In this document: one piece after another, positions 33,894 through 43,700 of the stretch
How the letters are laid out: the number at the start of each line of letters is the position of its first letter
Numbering within the stretch: the first letter of the stretch is position 1
The notes under the pieces: model-generated
What the model saw: the letters and a program-made list of their open reading frames with translations, nothing else
The model's database searches: none
What the model was told of the DNA's origin: nothing
Source of the DNA: Paraburkholderia lycopersici
GTDB lineage: Bacteria; Pseudomonadota; Gammaproteobacteria; Burkholderiales; Burkholderiaceae
NCBI RefSeq assembly: GCF_900096975.1
Contig: NZ_FMYQ01000029.1
Span: 1 to 64,000, forward strand
DNA length: 64,000 nt
Direction: 5' to 3'
Position numbers and translations under genes: made by a program

Positions 33894-33922
33894 CCTTGCG
33901 TCGATTGCGAGCGGTCTAAAGC

Positions 33923-34186
33923 TTAGGCCGCTGCCGGGACGACGTTGACCATGTGCTTGTTGGCTGCGCCCTTGGTCGAGAATGTGACGTGGCCATCAAC
34001 CAGCGCGTAGAGCGTGTGGTCCTTGCCGATGCCAACGTTGTTGCCCGGGTGCATGCGCGTGCCGCGCTGGCGAACGATGATGCCGCCGGCGAGGATCGCC
34101 TGGCCGCCATACACCTTCACGCCAAGTCGTTTCGACTCGGAATCGCGGCCGTTACGGGAAGAGCCGCCTGCCTTTTTGTGTGCCAT
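33923..34186 (-). CDS. rpmA: 50S ribosomal protein L27
   Basis: An 87-residue ribosomal protein. MAHKKAGGSSRNGRDSESKRLGVK is the canonical N-terminus, with YGGQAILAGGIIVRQRGTRMHPGNNVG and GKDHTLYALVDGHVTF. It lies 26 bases downstream of rplU. Confidence 0.99.
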   Translation of the reverse strand: MAHKKAGGSSRNGRDSESKRLGVKVYGGQAILAGGIIVRQRGTRMHPGNNVGIGKDHTLYALVDGHVTFSTKGAANKHMVNVVPAAA

Positions 34187-34212
34187 GTGTTTGCTCCTTT
34201 ACCTGCGTGCGC

Positions 34213-34524
34213 TTACGCGTTGATCGCGTCGATGCGCAGTTCGGTGTAGTTCTGGCGGTGGCCGCCATGCTTCTGGTAGTGCTTCCGGCGACGCATCTTG
34301 AAGATGGTCACTTTGGCGTGACGACCGTGCGACACAACGGTGGCCTTGACGGAAGCCCCACTGACCAGCGGCGTACCGAACTTAATCGATTCGCCTTCGC
34401 CCACTGCGAGAACCTGGTCGAGCGTGATTTCTGCGTCAATGTCAGCCGGTATCTGTTCTACTTTAAGTTTTTCGCCAACGGCAACCTTGTACTGCTTGCC
34501 GCCGGTTTTTATGACCGCGTACAT
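34213..34524 (-). CDS. rplU: 50S ribosomal protein L21
   Basis: A 103-residue ribosomal protein starting MYAVIKTGGKQYKVAVGEKLKVEQI. FKMRRRKHYQKHGGHRQNYTELRI is the typical C-terminal RNA-binding region. ATG 34524 is chosen over an upstream in-frame ATG at 34536 because the conserved start is MYAVIKTGGKQY. First gene of the leftward rplU-rpmA-obgE-proB run; ispB diverges from it. Confidence 0.99.
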   Translation of the reverse strand: MYAVIKTGGKQYKVAVGEKLKVEQIPADIDAEITLDQVLAVGEGESIKFGTPLVSGASVKATVVSHGRHAKVTIFKMRRRKHYQKHGGHRQNYTELRIDAINA

Positions 34525-34811
34525 TGAAAACCTCACTCTGAGTTAATCTTTTCCCAGACACACTGCGCGTCTGGAAACTGTCGATTATACATAGAGTTAG
34601 CTGCGCGGTCAAAAGCAATGCAAGCGCGTAGCGCGATGGCCGCATCCAGCGTCAGACGGGCCCGACAGCCATCCATACGGCATAGCGCCAGCGCCCGTGC
34701 GCCCTCGCGGGCAACGCGGAAATAGAGGGCACCATCCGCCGGACGGCAAGGCAGCGTCCGGGACTCAGCCGATTCGCCTTATAATCCGCGGCACTACCCA
34801 CATTTGCCATC

Positions 34812-35804
34812 ATGTCGTCCACCGCCACCCCCACCCCCAGCGCAGCCACCCTGCTTGCCCCTATCGCCAGCGACATGGAGCAGGTAAATCGTGCCATCCG
34901 GCAAAGCCTGGCGTCCGAGGTGATGCTGATCAACCAGATCTCCGAGTACATCATCGGCGCGGGCGGCAAGCGGCTGCGTCCGGCACTCCTGCTGCTCGTG
35001 GCCGGCGCGCTCGGCGACCGCGGCACGGACCGGCATGTGCTCGCGGCCGTCGTCGAGTTCATTCATACGGCCACGCTGCTGCACGACGACGTCGTCGACG
35101 AGTCCGATCTGCGGCGCGGCCGCCAGACGGCGAATGCGCTTTTCGGCAACGCCGCCAGCGTGCTGGTGGGCGATTACCTCTATTCGCGCTCGTTCGAGAT
35201 GATGGTGGGCGTCGGCAAGATGCGTGTGATGGAGATCCTCTCTGCCGCCACGACCATCATCTCCGAAGGCGAAGTCCTGCAGCTCCTGAACATGCACGAC
35301 GCCGACGTGGACACCGACCGCTACATGCAGGTGATCCGCTACAAGACCGCCAAGCTTTTCGAAGCGGCCGCACAGCTCGGCGCGGTGCTTTCGGGGGCGG
35401 ATGCCCGAATCGAGGAAGCGGCGGCAGAGTACGGGCGGCGCATCGGCACGGCGTTCCAGATCATGGACGACTGGCTCGACTACACGGGCACGCCGGAATC
35501 CATGGGCAAGAACGCCGGCGACGACCTGCGCGAAGGCAAACCCACTCTGCCGCTCATCTGGCTGATCGAGCACGGCACCGCAGAGGAAGCCGCGCTCGCG
35601 CGCGAGGCGATCGAGCATGGCGGCACGACGCGCTTCGACGACATTTTCGCGGCAATCACGCGCTCGGGCGCGCTCGAGCATACGCTGCAATGCGCGCGAG
35701 CCGAGGCGCAGGCCGCCGCCGATGCAATTTCAGCGTTCCCCTCTTCCATTTACAAAGATAGCCTGCTAGAATTATGTTCTTACTCGACGACGCGCCAGTC
35801 TTAA
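34812..35804 (+). CDS. ispB: Octaprenyl-diphosphate synthase
   Basis: A 330-residue long-chain trans-prenyltransferase that makes the ubiquinone side chain. Two aspartate-rich motifs are present: LLHDDVVDESDLRRG (first DDxxD) and FQIMDDWLDYTGTPESMGKNAGDDLREGKPTLPLIW (second DDxxD). The N-terminal IGAGGKRLRPALLLL is typical. It is divergent from rplU, the conserved arrangement in beta- and gammaproteobacteria. The core genome ends just after it. Confidence 0.96.
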   Translation: MSSTATPTPSAATLLAPIASDMEQVNRAIRQSLASEVMLINQISEYIIGAGGKRLRPALLLLVAGALGDRGTDRHVLAAVVEFIHTATLLHDDVVDESDLRRGRQTANALFGNAASVLVGDYLYSRSFEMMVGVGKMRVMEILSAATTIISEGEVLQLLNMHDADVDTDRYMQVIRYKTAKLFEAAAQLGAVLSGADARIEEAAAEYGRRIGTAFQIMDDWLDYTGTPESMGKNAGDDLREGKPTLPLIWLIEHGTAEEAALAREAIEHGGTTRFDDIFAAITRSGALEHTLQCARAEAQAAADAISAFPSSIYKDSLLELCSYSTTRQS

Positions 35805-35853
35805 TCAAGGCAAATGAGCAAGACAAGTGGGTTGAAGAGTCCAGCAGTAAATT

Positions 35854-35930
35854 CGGGGTGTAGCTTAGCCTGGTAGAGCGCTACGTTCGGGACGTAGAGG
35901 CCGGAGGTTCGAATCCTCTCACCCCGACCA
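35854..35930 (+). tRNA. tRNA-Pro (anticodon CGG)
   Basis: A 77-base cloverleaf from CGGGGTGTAG to CACCCCGACCA. The acceptor stem CGGGGTG pairs with CACCCCG, the D arm is AGCTTAGCCTGGTAGAGCGC, the anticodon loop is TTCGGGA giving anticodon CGG, and the T arm is GGAGGTTCGAATCCTCT. The CCA is encoded. The integrase gene begins 180 bases downstream, so the 3' end is the probable attachment core of the genomic island. Confidence 0.97.
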
Positions 35931-35955
35931 GAATTCCCCTTGTAAATCAAGGACA

Positions 35956-35982
35956 AACCGCCCGCATCGCCGGGCGGTTTTT
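35956..35982 (+). terminator. Terminator after tRNA-Pro
   Basis: AACCGCCCG, loop CATCGC, CGGGCGGTT followed by TTT. Confidence 0.82.
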
Positions 35983-36109
35983 GTTTTGGCGGGCCGCTTT
36001 GCGGCAATCTTGCGGCAATTTCCCCCTGACGGAATGCGTTGCGCCCCGGTCCCGCGAAATCTAAAACTGCCGGCCTACACGGTCTTCCTTTCCTCGGAGA
36101 CCGCCCCAC

Positions 36110-37687
36110 ATGGCCAGCATCACCAACCGCAGCCGCTTTTTCGTCAGCGTCAGGAACAACGACGCGCACTACCGCGAATTTCCGTTCCATCGCCTCGCCG
36201 ACGCGAAGGCGTATCACGCCAGCCTCGTCGCACAGAAACTGAAGCCGACCCTGGGCCAGTTCGAGGACACCATCGAAATCCGCATCCGCCAGAAGGGCTA
36301 CCCCGACCAGAACCACACCGCCCGCTCGGTTGCCGAGGCCGAGGACATGGTCGAGACGCTGCGCCAGGAGCGCAGGCGGGGGCTCTTCCGCGACTACACG
36401 AAGGCGCACCAGGTCACGTTCGTCGACCTCATCCGGCGCTACATGGCCGAGGAAGGTCCGAAGCACAAGGGCTGGGAGAAGGTCGAGCAGTACAAGTGCC
36501 GCGGCTGGCTCGAGGACGTGAGCGGCACGCTTGCGAAACGCATCGAGCAGCGCACCGCCGAAATCGCCGCGACCGGCCGCGCCACCACGGCGCGCGGCGC
36601 GATGCGCCAGCCCGCGACGGGCCTCGAGTGGATGGAAAAGCCCTTCGCGCAGGTGCAGACCACGGACATCGAAGGCTATATCCGCGACCGGCTCGACATC
36701 GTGGCGCCCGCAACGGTGGACCGCGACGTCGACGTGCTGTCGGCCATCTGCAACGTCGCCATTGCCGTCTGGAAATACCGCGTCGACGAAAACCCGATGA
36801 CGGGCGTGCGCCGTCCCCGCTACTTCAACGAGCGCGACCGTCGCCTGAAGCCCGGCGAGGAGGCGCGACTCTTCGCCGCGGCGCGCGAGGAGGACGGGCT
36901 GCGCTCCATCGACCTGCACACCGAAGCCTTGATGGCGCCCGCGCGCGACACCGCGGCCCGGCTGTCCACCACCTACCGGAAGAAGGCCCACCTGAAGGCT
37001 GCGCTCGTCGCCTGCCGCGCGCAGGCGGAAGCCGGCCATGACCACATCCCGCTGTACGAGGCGTTCGTGTCGTTCCAGGTGATGACCGCCGCGCGCCGCG
37101 GCGAGGCGCTCAATCTGACGTGGGACTACGTCGACCTCGACGGGCAGACCGCATACCTGCCGGAAACCAAGAACGGCCGGGCAAGGAAACTGCCCCTGCG
37201 GGCCGACCTCATTGCCATCCTCGCGATGCTGCCGCGCGACCAGGCGCGCGTGTTTCCGCTCGGCACCGATGCGCTCGACCACGCCTGGGCGCGGATGACG
37301 GAACGCGCGGGCCTTGCGGACCTGCACCTCCACGACCTGCGGCACGAGGGCATTTCGCGCGTGGCCGAGACCGGGCTGTTTTCGCTGGTGGACCTGCAGG
37401 CGTTCTCGGGGCACCGCGACACCCGCATGCTGCTGCGCTATGCGCACCTGTGCACGAAGCAGCTCGCCGACCGCCTGGACGCGGCGTTTGGCGTGAAGGC
37501 TCGGCAATCCGATTTGACGGTGGTACATCGCGGCCGCCGGCGCCTGCGCGCGGGCACCGGACTTACGCTCGCGGCGATTGCCGGAGACTTTGGCGTAGAA
37601 GTCGCGTCAAATACTGATGGAGGTCCCGGGCGCGATACCGGTGATATGCCGCAGTCGAACGTAATTGCATTCAGGCGTGCTGACTAG
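36110..37687 (+). CDS. Tyrosine-type site-specific integrase of the genomic island
   Basis: A 525-residue phage-type integrase. The C-terminal catalytic domain shows the expected residues: Arg in FQVMTAARRGEALNLTW, Lys near TKNGRARKLPL, HxxR as LHDLRHEGISR, His in FSGHRD and the nucleophile Tyr in MLLRYAHL. The N-terminal part should bind arm-type DNA sites. It is longer than typical (about 400 residues), with an insertion of helical segments near residues 260-310. Located 180 bases after tRNA-Pro and reading away from it, it presumably integrates at the tRNA 3' end. Direct repeats TTGCGGCAAT at about 35997-36016 precede it and may be arm sites. Confidence 0.93.
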   Translation: MASITNRSRFFVSVRNNDAHYREFPFHRLADAKAYHASLVAQKLKPTLGQFEDTIEIRIRQKGYPDQNHTARSVAEAEDMVETLRQERRRGLFRDYTKAHQVTFVDLIRRYMAEEGPKHKGWEKVEQYKCRGWLEDVSGTLAKRIEQRTAEIAATGRATTARGAMRQPATGLEWMEKPFAQVQTTDIEGYIRDRLDIVAPATVDRDVDVLSAICNVAIAVWKYRVDENPMTGVRRPRYFNERDRRLKPGEEARLFAAAREEDGLRSIDLHTEALMAPARDTAARLSTTYRKKAHLKAALVACRAQAEAGHDHIPLYEAFVSFQVMTAARRGEALNLTWDYVDLDGQTAYLPETKNGRARKLPLRADLIAILAMLPRDQARVFPLGTDALDHAWARMTERAGLADLHLHDLRHEGISRVAETGLFSLVDLQAFSGHRDTRMLLRYAHLCTKQLADRLDAAFGVKARQSDLTVVHRGRRRLRAGTGLTLAAIAGDFGVEVASNTDGGPGRDTGDMPQSNVIAFRRAD

Positions 37688-38004
37688 CCACAGGAGGCGG
37701 CACCATCGGTCATGACTGGCGTCGCCTGCCTCGGCTGCTATTCACTTTGTTACCCGGCTACCTCATTGGATGCAAAGAAAAGGCCGCCTAGCGTTGCACC
37801 AGACCGTATTCGCGTGAACCGGCAGCCGTGCTGGCGGCTCAGGATGCGCATATCCGGAGGAGAAGACAAATAACCGGCAAGAGATGATGTGCCCAATTGC
37901 GCCTCGCACCCTTATGGACAGCCCGCATTCCGGCAAAGCAGGTCCGCAGAAAAATCTCCCTCAAGCCTGCTAATATTTCTGGCTTAGCCGAGGCCAACTT
38001 TCAA
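37688..38004. other. Intergenic region between integrase and metallophosphoesterase
   Basis: 317 bases without a convincing gene. An open frame continues upstream of the phosphoesterase start but lacks similarity to it and has no good ribosome-binding site. It probably holds the promoter of the phosphoesterase gene. Confidence 0.4.
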
Positions 38005-40293
38005 ATGAAATCCAAAAGAACAATCCTGCACCTGTCGGACCTGCATTTCGGCCGGGGATTCCAGGAGGATAAATGGAACGACGCTCTTGAAAAGGCCGTG
38101 GCTGCCCACCCGGATATCGTCATTGTCACCGGAGACCTTGTCAATTCGCCCTGGCGCTGGCAAGTCCCTAAAGTTTTCAATGAACTTACCTCATTTCGCA
38201 ACACGCTACGTGAGCGAACAGGCAATGAAGTGGAAATGCTGCTTGTACCTGGCAACCACGATACCCGCTTTAGTGGTGTACTTCCTCTTCAGTGGCTGAC
38301 GTGGATAGCGTTGGCGTTGCTTCTGACAGGTGCGATTCTCGCGTGGCGCAGTTTCCATTCGCCGTGGTATTGGGCGCCGTTCGCGTGCGTCGGCGCAGCG
38401 GGTTTGGTGCTGAGGCTATGCTTGACCCGAGACTTCAAGCGCACCTACGGTGACCTTTATCGCTCAACACCTCAGGCGTTCCCGGCAATCAAACTCGGCG
38501 TCATACCATTCGACTCTGCGTCTGTACCAGTCTGGAGTGCGCAGGGAAAGCTGCGCAAGGACGCCATTCACGCGATTCGCGCCGTCAGCCAGGCTCCCGA
38601 CATGACAGACCCGAAGGCTCACGCGAATGACATATTCTGGGTAGCCGCGGTCCATCATCATCCGCTGCCGATTCCGTATTACGCCAAATCAGAGCCACAG
38701 CTAATCATGCAAAATGCCGGCACTCTGCTGGCGGAACTTACGAAGGCGGGAGTGCCTCTCGTATTGCACGGTCACAAGCACCACTCGCATTTTTCCCGGC
38801 TATCCATTCGAAAACCCAATCAGGACTTCCACGAAATTGGCGTCGTCGCAGCGGGGACTTCCTCACAGGGCGCCGGGGCGTCTCACGCTTTTAACGTGAT
38901 GGAGGTGGATGAGGACCAGCGTGTCGAGATTTATGTCTACGAGGCCAAACCAGGCGGCACTTTCGACCGGCGTCACGTTGCAAGTCTTGCTTCTAGCGAC
39001 CAGTACAAGTCGAGAGATTTGTCGATGGCTGGGTCGACTGCGAAGGCTGGCTGCGACTTCATGCTCTCCTCTGCCGAAATTACCAAATTCGGTGATAGTG
39101 TGGTCGTGCGTGAATTTTCGGGCCTGACAGCGTTAGGCGAGGCGCTGCGGGAACTGCCCGGCGTGTTTCGCGCGAAATGTGACAACGGCGAGGTTGAGCC
39201 GTTCGAAGTTGCCGTTCATTCGAGTGGGACGCCGAGCTTGTCGAAAATTGAGGAAACCACGAGCACGCATGAAACGTCCACCCGCCTCGCCCTTGTTCCA
39301 GATTCGCTCAAGTGTGGAGCGACCGGCGTGGATTTCCATCTGCGAACCTGGATAACCAATGCGTTTGCACTCAACGCACACCAGTATTTCCAGATGTACC
39401 TGGAAGAGGTGCCGTCGCTCATCGAAGAAATGAAGTTCGACGTTCCGCAGGACATCGTCGTCCGACACCTGACCCTGCAACTTCGTTTTCCTGCCGCGTC
39501 GGCAATCCCGGCCGGCTCCGTCTTCCAGGTCCGAAGCGACAGTAAATCTCCGTGGCGTGACCTTCCCTCGGACAACTTCCACCACATCCGAACGGCGCCG
39601 GCATTGCTGGCACATGTGAGGGCTCCGAAGCCTGGTTCACAGTATCGCTTTTACTGGCGTGTCCCAGCCAGCGCACCTGAGCCCGCATCGAGACATGCCG
39701 CGCGTTATCAAGAAGCCTTGATTGGGGATGCTTTCCAGGATGCCACGGAAGCGTTTGGCGACATGTTCATGGAATTGCTCGCCGCCTGCGAGTCTATTGC
39801 GTCCGACGAGCTCAAGGCCGAGCAGCGAACCGACGAAATCAGCCTTGCGCTTTACGCCTACAACCGCTCGTCATGCGAGTTGACCCTAGTGGGCGCCGCA
39901 GGGGAAATTATTGAGGACACGGCACTCATACTCCAATTCAGATATGGCCTTGGCCTTCCCGGTCGTGCGCTGAAGCTCGGCGAGATGACGGTTTTCGACC
40001 GGCAACCGCTTTCCCAGCAGCTCTCGACGCCGGCGCCCGGACACCTCCTCTACGGAAACACCAAGAGTCCTGGGACGGATGGTCGCATCGGCACAGCAAT
40101 TGCGTTCCCGCTGTGGTCGGACAACGACCCGTCACGAACGCCCTATGCGGTCATGTGCGCGCTGGTTAATGGCGACGGCGGGCACCTGAAGATGCAGGAC
40201 ACGGGCGAAGACGCAGCCCTGTCGAATTTCCATGCTCTCGTACGGCAACAAACGGAAAGTTTTATTAGGCAGGCTATACTCACGAAACATTGA
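38005..40293 (+). CDS. Calcineurin-like metallophosphoesterase with internal membrane hairpin and GAF-like C-terminus
   Basis: A 762-residue protein. The calcineurin-like core has DLH at residues 12-14 (LHLSDLHFG), GD at 43-44 (VTGDLVNS), GNHD at 83-86, a further His motif AVHHHPLP and the closing LHGHKHHSH. Between GNHD and the later motifs, residues about 95-140 form two hydrophobic helices separated by RSFHSPWYW, so the enzyme is probably membrane-anchored by a hairpin inside its catalytic domain. The middle (370-580) is unrecognised. The C-terminal 130 residues (FRYGLGLPGRALKLGEMTVFD, then IAFPLW and PYAVMCALVNGDG) resemble a GAF small-molecule sensor. ATG 38005 directly precedes the conserved start. 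A 65-residue gene follows 14 bases after the stop. Function unknown; a nucleotide-signal or defence role is an inference. Confidence 0.75.
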   Translation: MKSKRTILHLSDLHFGRGFQEDKWNDALEKAVAAHPDIVIVTGDLVNSPWRWQVPKVFNELTSFRNTLRERTGNEVEMLLVPGNHDTRFSGVLPLQWLTWIALALLLTGAILAWRSFHSPWYWAPFACVGAAGLVLRLCLTRDFKRTYGDLYRSTPQAFPAIKLGVIPFDSASVPVWSAQGKLRKDAIHAIRAVSQAPDMTDPKAHANDIFWVAAVHHHPLPIPYYAKSEPQLIMQNAGTLLAELTKAGVPLVLHGHKHHSHFSRLSIRKPNQDFHEIGVVAAGTSSQGAGASHAFNVMEVDEDQRVEIYVYEAKPGGTFDRRHVASLASSDQYKSRDLSMAGSTAKAGCDFMLSSAEITKFGDSVVVREFSGLTALGEALRELPGVFRAKCDNGEVEPFEVAVHSSGTPSLSKIEETTSTHETSTRLALVPDSLKCGATGVDFHLRTWITNAFALNAHQYFQMYLEEVPSLIEEMKFDVPQDIVVRHLTLQLRFPAASAIPAGSVFQVRSDSKSPWRDLPSDNFHHIRTAPALLAHVRAPKPGSQYRFYWRVPASAPEPASRHAARYQEALIGDAFQDATEAFGDMFMELLAACESIASDELKAEQRTDEISLALYAYNRSSCELTLVGAAGEIIEDTALILQFRYGLGLPGRALKLGEMTVFDRQPLSQQLSTPAPGHLLYGNTKSPGTDGRIGTAIAFPLWSDNDPSRTPYAVMCALVNGDGGHLKMQDTGEDAALSNFHALVRQQTESFIRQAILTKH

Positions 40294-40307
40294 CCGGAAG
40301 ACGCCAT

Positions 40308-40505
40308 ATGATGACCCCCAAGATTGGCCGGCTGTTTGCGCCGACGCTGCTTGGCCCGTCGCAAGATGCCGTAAACACTTTACGCCTGCGGGCGCAGAGC
40401 GAGGTCGCGCGAAGCCGTGATGTGTCCAAGGGCAATCAAGCCAGAGACCGACACACGGTTGTCAGGGACGGCGTCGTATATGTTGTACCGAAAAAGAAAC
40501 GATAA
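40308..40505 (+). CDS. Small basic protein coupled to the metallophosphoesterase
   Basis: A 65-residue protein (MMTPKIGRLFAPTLLGPSQDA, ending VVYVVPKKKR) that starts 14 bases after the phosphoesterase stop with GGAAG upstream, so the two are almost certainly one operon. It is Arg/Lys-rich with no membrane segment. No family recognised. Its basic tail could bind nucleic acid or an acidic partner; that is inference. Confidence 0.6.
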   Translation: MMTPKIGRLFAPTLLGPSQDAVNTLRLRAQSEVARSRDVSKGNQARDRHTVVRDGVVYVVPKKKR

Positions 40506-40679
40506 GAAACATCAGGCACACGGCTACGGCGGACCGTTGTGAGCAACGGGCTGCCCTGCGCCCACACCTGGCGAGGTTCGCCATTGCCAAAATTGCGAAA
40601 GTGCCTCGCGCTGTTCCCCTCCACGGCACACAGGTTCGATGAGGTCGCCTTCGAGCCTTCCATGCCGGGTTAGCCCACA

Positions 40680-40704
40680 GTTACGCCCGTTACCCGCGTT
40701 ACCC
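40680..40704. repeat. GTTACCC-type repeat triplet, locus A
   Basis: Three direct copies, GTTACGC (40680), GTTACCC (40689) and GTTACCC (40698), each nine bases apart, in the gap between two converging island modules. The same pattern recurs near 48170, 54793 and 60059. Confidence 0.6.
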
Positions 40705-40789
40705 TGCGGGCTACAAGCACGTGACCGCAACGCCGACCGAAATCAGTCGGCGTTGGCCTTACCTTTCTTGCTCCGAGCGCTCCTGGTGT

Positions 40790-43700
40790 CTAACTGCGCA
40801 GAGACTGCTTCGCAGCATCGACATCGGCACGCTCTGCATCGCGCATCCAACCTTCGGCGATACGCATCAGCATGGCGGACGTACGGGGGAAATCCTGCGT
40901 GGTGTCAGCCCAATTGCGAGCCTGCTTAGCCAATTCCCGCTCCTGGTCCCCGCCCTCGCCAATGCCTTTGCCGTATACGCCCCTCATGTTAAAGCGCTCA
41001 ATCGCCAATCCATTCTCTAACTTGTCTGACGCGATGCTCTCGATGGCAGACCGTACGGCTTGGTGTGGCCACGCACCGTCGACGGAACTTGCCGGTGCAT
41101 GCGCCAGCAAGTGTCCAATCCGCCCGTCTGTAACGTCCACGCGGTCCACAGTCTTAGCCAAATCGCGCACCTCGTAGCACCATTGCAGAAGGACCTTTTC
41201 ATCAATATCGTTGCCCGCTTGACCGGGAACTAACCGAAGGCCTTCGAGCAGGTCATATGCCGCTACTGCCAAGCGCCTTTCGTTCTCCGAGACCTCTCTC
41301 GCTTCCGCATTTGCCGCCTTAAAAACTGCACAAATTGCTTCCATGAACAGCCCTGCCCGCTCCGCCATCAGTCGATGCAAGGTGAGGGGTTTCTTTCTCC
41401 GACCGAAGAACGGTAGATAGGCGAACTCCCGCTTGGCAAGCTCCTCGGGAGCGACATCGCCTCTTGTCTCCAGCTCGTCAAATACCTGTTCCAGGTAATA
41501 GGCGGTCATGGTCCCTCCCCGCCCTTGAGATGCGTTAATTTCTGGTATCGCAGAATCGAGCAGGCGCAAAAGCACATCGGACGTAACCTCTTTCAGGCGA
41601 CGAACGGCGGCTTCAATAGCCGCTATCGGGCGACCGCGGGACGCGTAACTTTCGATGGCAAACAGAAGTTCTTCGGTGCTTCCCTTTATCGAGTATGAGT
41701 GCTTCTGCGCCCAGTACGCCTCGTTGACGTCTCGCCCAAACGAACTGACCACGCGCCAGGTGTGCATGTTCTCGTCCAGCCCGGTCAAGAGGCGCGCCGT
41801 GCGCCTTGGCTCTACGTCGAGTGCGGCAACCGTATCTTGGACATCGCCGGCAAAACTGTCGCCGAAGCGCATAAATCCTTCGGCGATGATTGTCGTGCTT
41901 ACGATATCAAGTCCATCGCCGGTCTCCACCGTCGACCGCAGCAGCTTCGCCAGTTGTTCTCTAGGCAACTGCAGCGTCTGTACTGACATGGCCAGGCTGT
42001 GTGGCTGCTTTACGCGCTTCGCCAGGTCAACCAGTCCCTGGACGCCGCTGCTCGCAACAATCGCCCGAAGGGCATCGGAGCGAGCTGCATCGACAGGCGC
42101 CATTGGGTCTTCTGCATCGGCAGCCACACCGGGTACCGTCGGCATCCAGTCGTCAAAGAGCCACGCACTCTGAAGCAACTGGTCATCCGGCTTGAACTTT
42201 TCGATAACAGCATCGACTCGGGCCAGCGCCTCAGGTCTCAGGGCCCAGTCTGTGTCGGCAAAGGCGCGGTGCCGATTCGCCTCCTTGCGCAAGGCGTCCC
42301 ATATCGGAAAGCGGATGTCGCTGGTAACCTCGGCTAGCACGGAGTCCAGCGCGCTGAGCATGCTGTCCAGCGTTTCCGGGGGAAATTCGCTCATTGCACC
42401 AATGAGGGTTTCCCATCGACCTGGTTCCTGCCCAACGTGCTCCAGAGCAAGACGGACAACTGCTGCTTGACTCTCCCAGACCACGCCAAATGTCAGCGCT
42501 TCCCTCTCGGCGGCACCGAATTCACGGAATTTCGGCGTAGCGGTTGGACTTGATGTGTCGTGCGACCGAGGCAAAAGCTTTGTAAGTAACGGCCAGGCGA
42601 TGGCAGGGACCGCCCTGACGATATGAGCAAGAACCGCTGTTCTCTGTTTCGCATGGGCACCGGTATTGGGCGACCATGACAGAAAGATGGCGCGCAAGCT
42701 GTTAATGGGGCGATTGGAAAGCGACCCGCCCGGGTCAATCGCTGTCAGACGCGCGAGGCACATTGCAGAACGAAGCAGAAGTGCTGGGTCCCAAGCCAGT
42801 GTCTCCAATGCCCATAGCAGCCCGACGTAGTAAGTCCGGGGAGTGAGAAAGCCTTTCTGTTCTTCGAAGATTGGCTTGATTGCCGCGGCGTCGCCCTCAA
42901 GCAGACGCTCGAGGGCCTCAAGAAAAGGGATGGGGGCGGCCTCCGCGAGCAGGGCGAGATTATCTTGCAGACTCGCGAGTAGCCGATAGTCACCTGACAG
43001 ACCGGGCAGGCCTCGGACGATACCATTCACAAATTCTTGAGGTGTCGTGCCCTGCACGGTGAAATCAGCCTGCTCATGCAGAACCGCCATGTGCAGGAGC
43101 ATGGTCATCATCCCTTCACGAAGCCAGTTGCTGTGGGCGTCCTGTCTCTCAGCCAGCGGCCGGAACAGCTCATCCTCCTTTGGTGCCGGCGGGATGTAGG
43201 AGAAAACTCTTGTCGCCGCAGCTGAGAACTGACGCAGGTGTTCTGGCCCGATGAGATGACCGAGGTGTACAAAGGCGTCCACAGATGACCGCATGGTCCA
43301 TACGTCGCCTACATGGTCCACTGGCGGGTCTTTCAGCTTCGCGAGCTTCCGCAGCGGAGCTTCGACCACCTCATATTCGGCACACTTGGCAAGCGTGCAG
43401 AGAACCGCCTGGTCCGCATTGCCTGATGAAACCCAGGCGCCCGCCAGCAACGCCGGCAACAACGGCTCCGCGCTGTCCATCCATTCCGGCCGTTCAGCGG
43501 TCCCGCTTGGCCTCTGGCGTGCCAGGACGGCCAGACTGCGGCCGCAGCGTCTCGCGATGTCGTACCCCTCCTCCTCGGTGAACCCCATGGCGACGAACGC
43601 CTTGCCGAGAGCTGAGCTATGCGGTCGATTGAGCAGGACATGATTCGACCGCTTTTCGTCCGCGCCTGCACTTACGACGGTGGGACCGTATTGGGAAAGC

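Noticed and set aside
37897..38004. Upstream start for the metallophosphoesterase (798 residues)
   Set aside because: The conserved motif begins at residue 8 from ATG 38005; the extra residues have no family resemblance.
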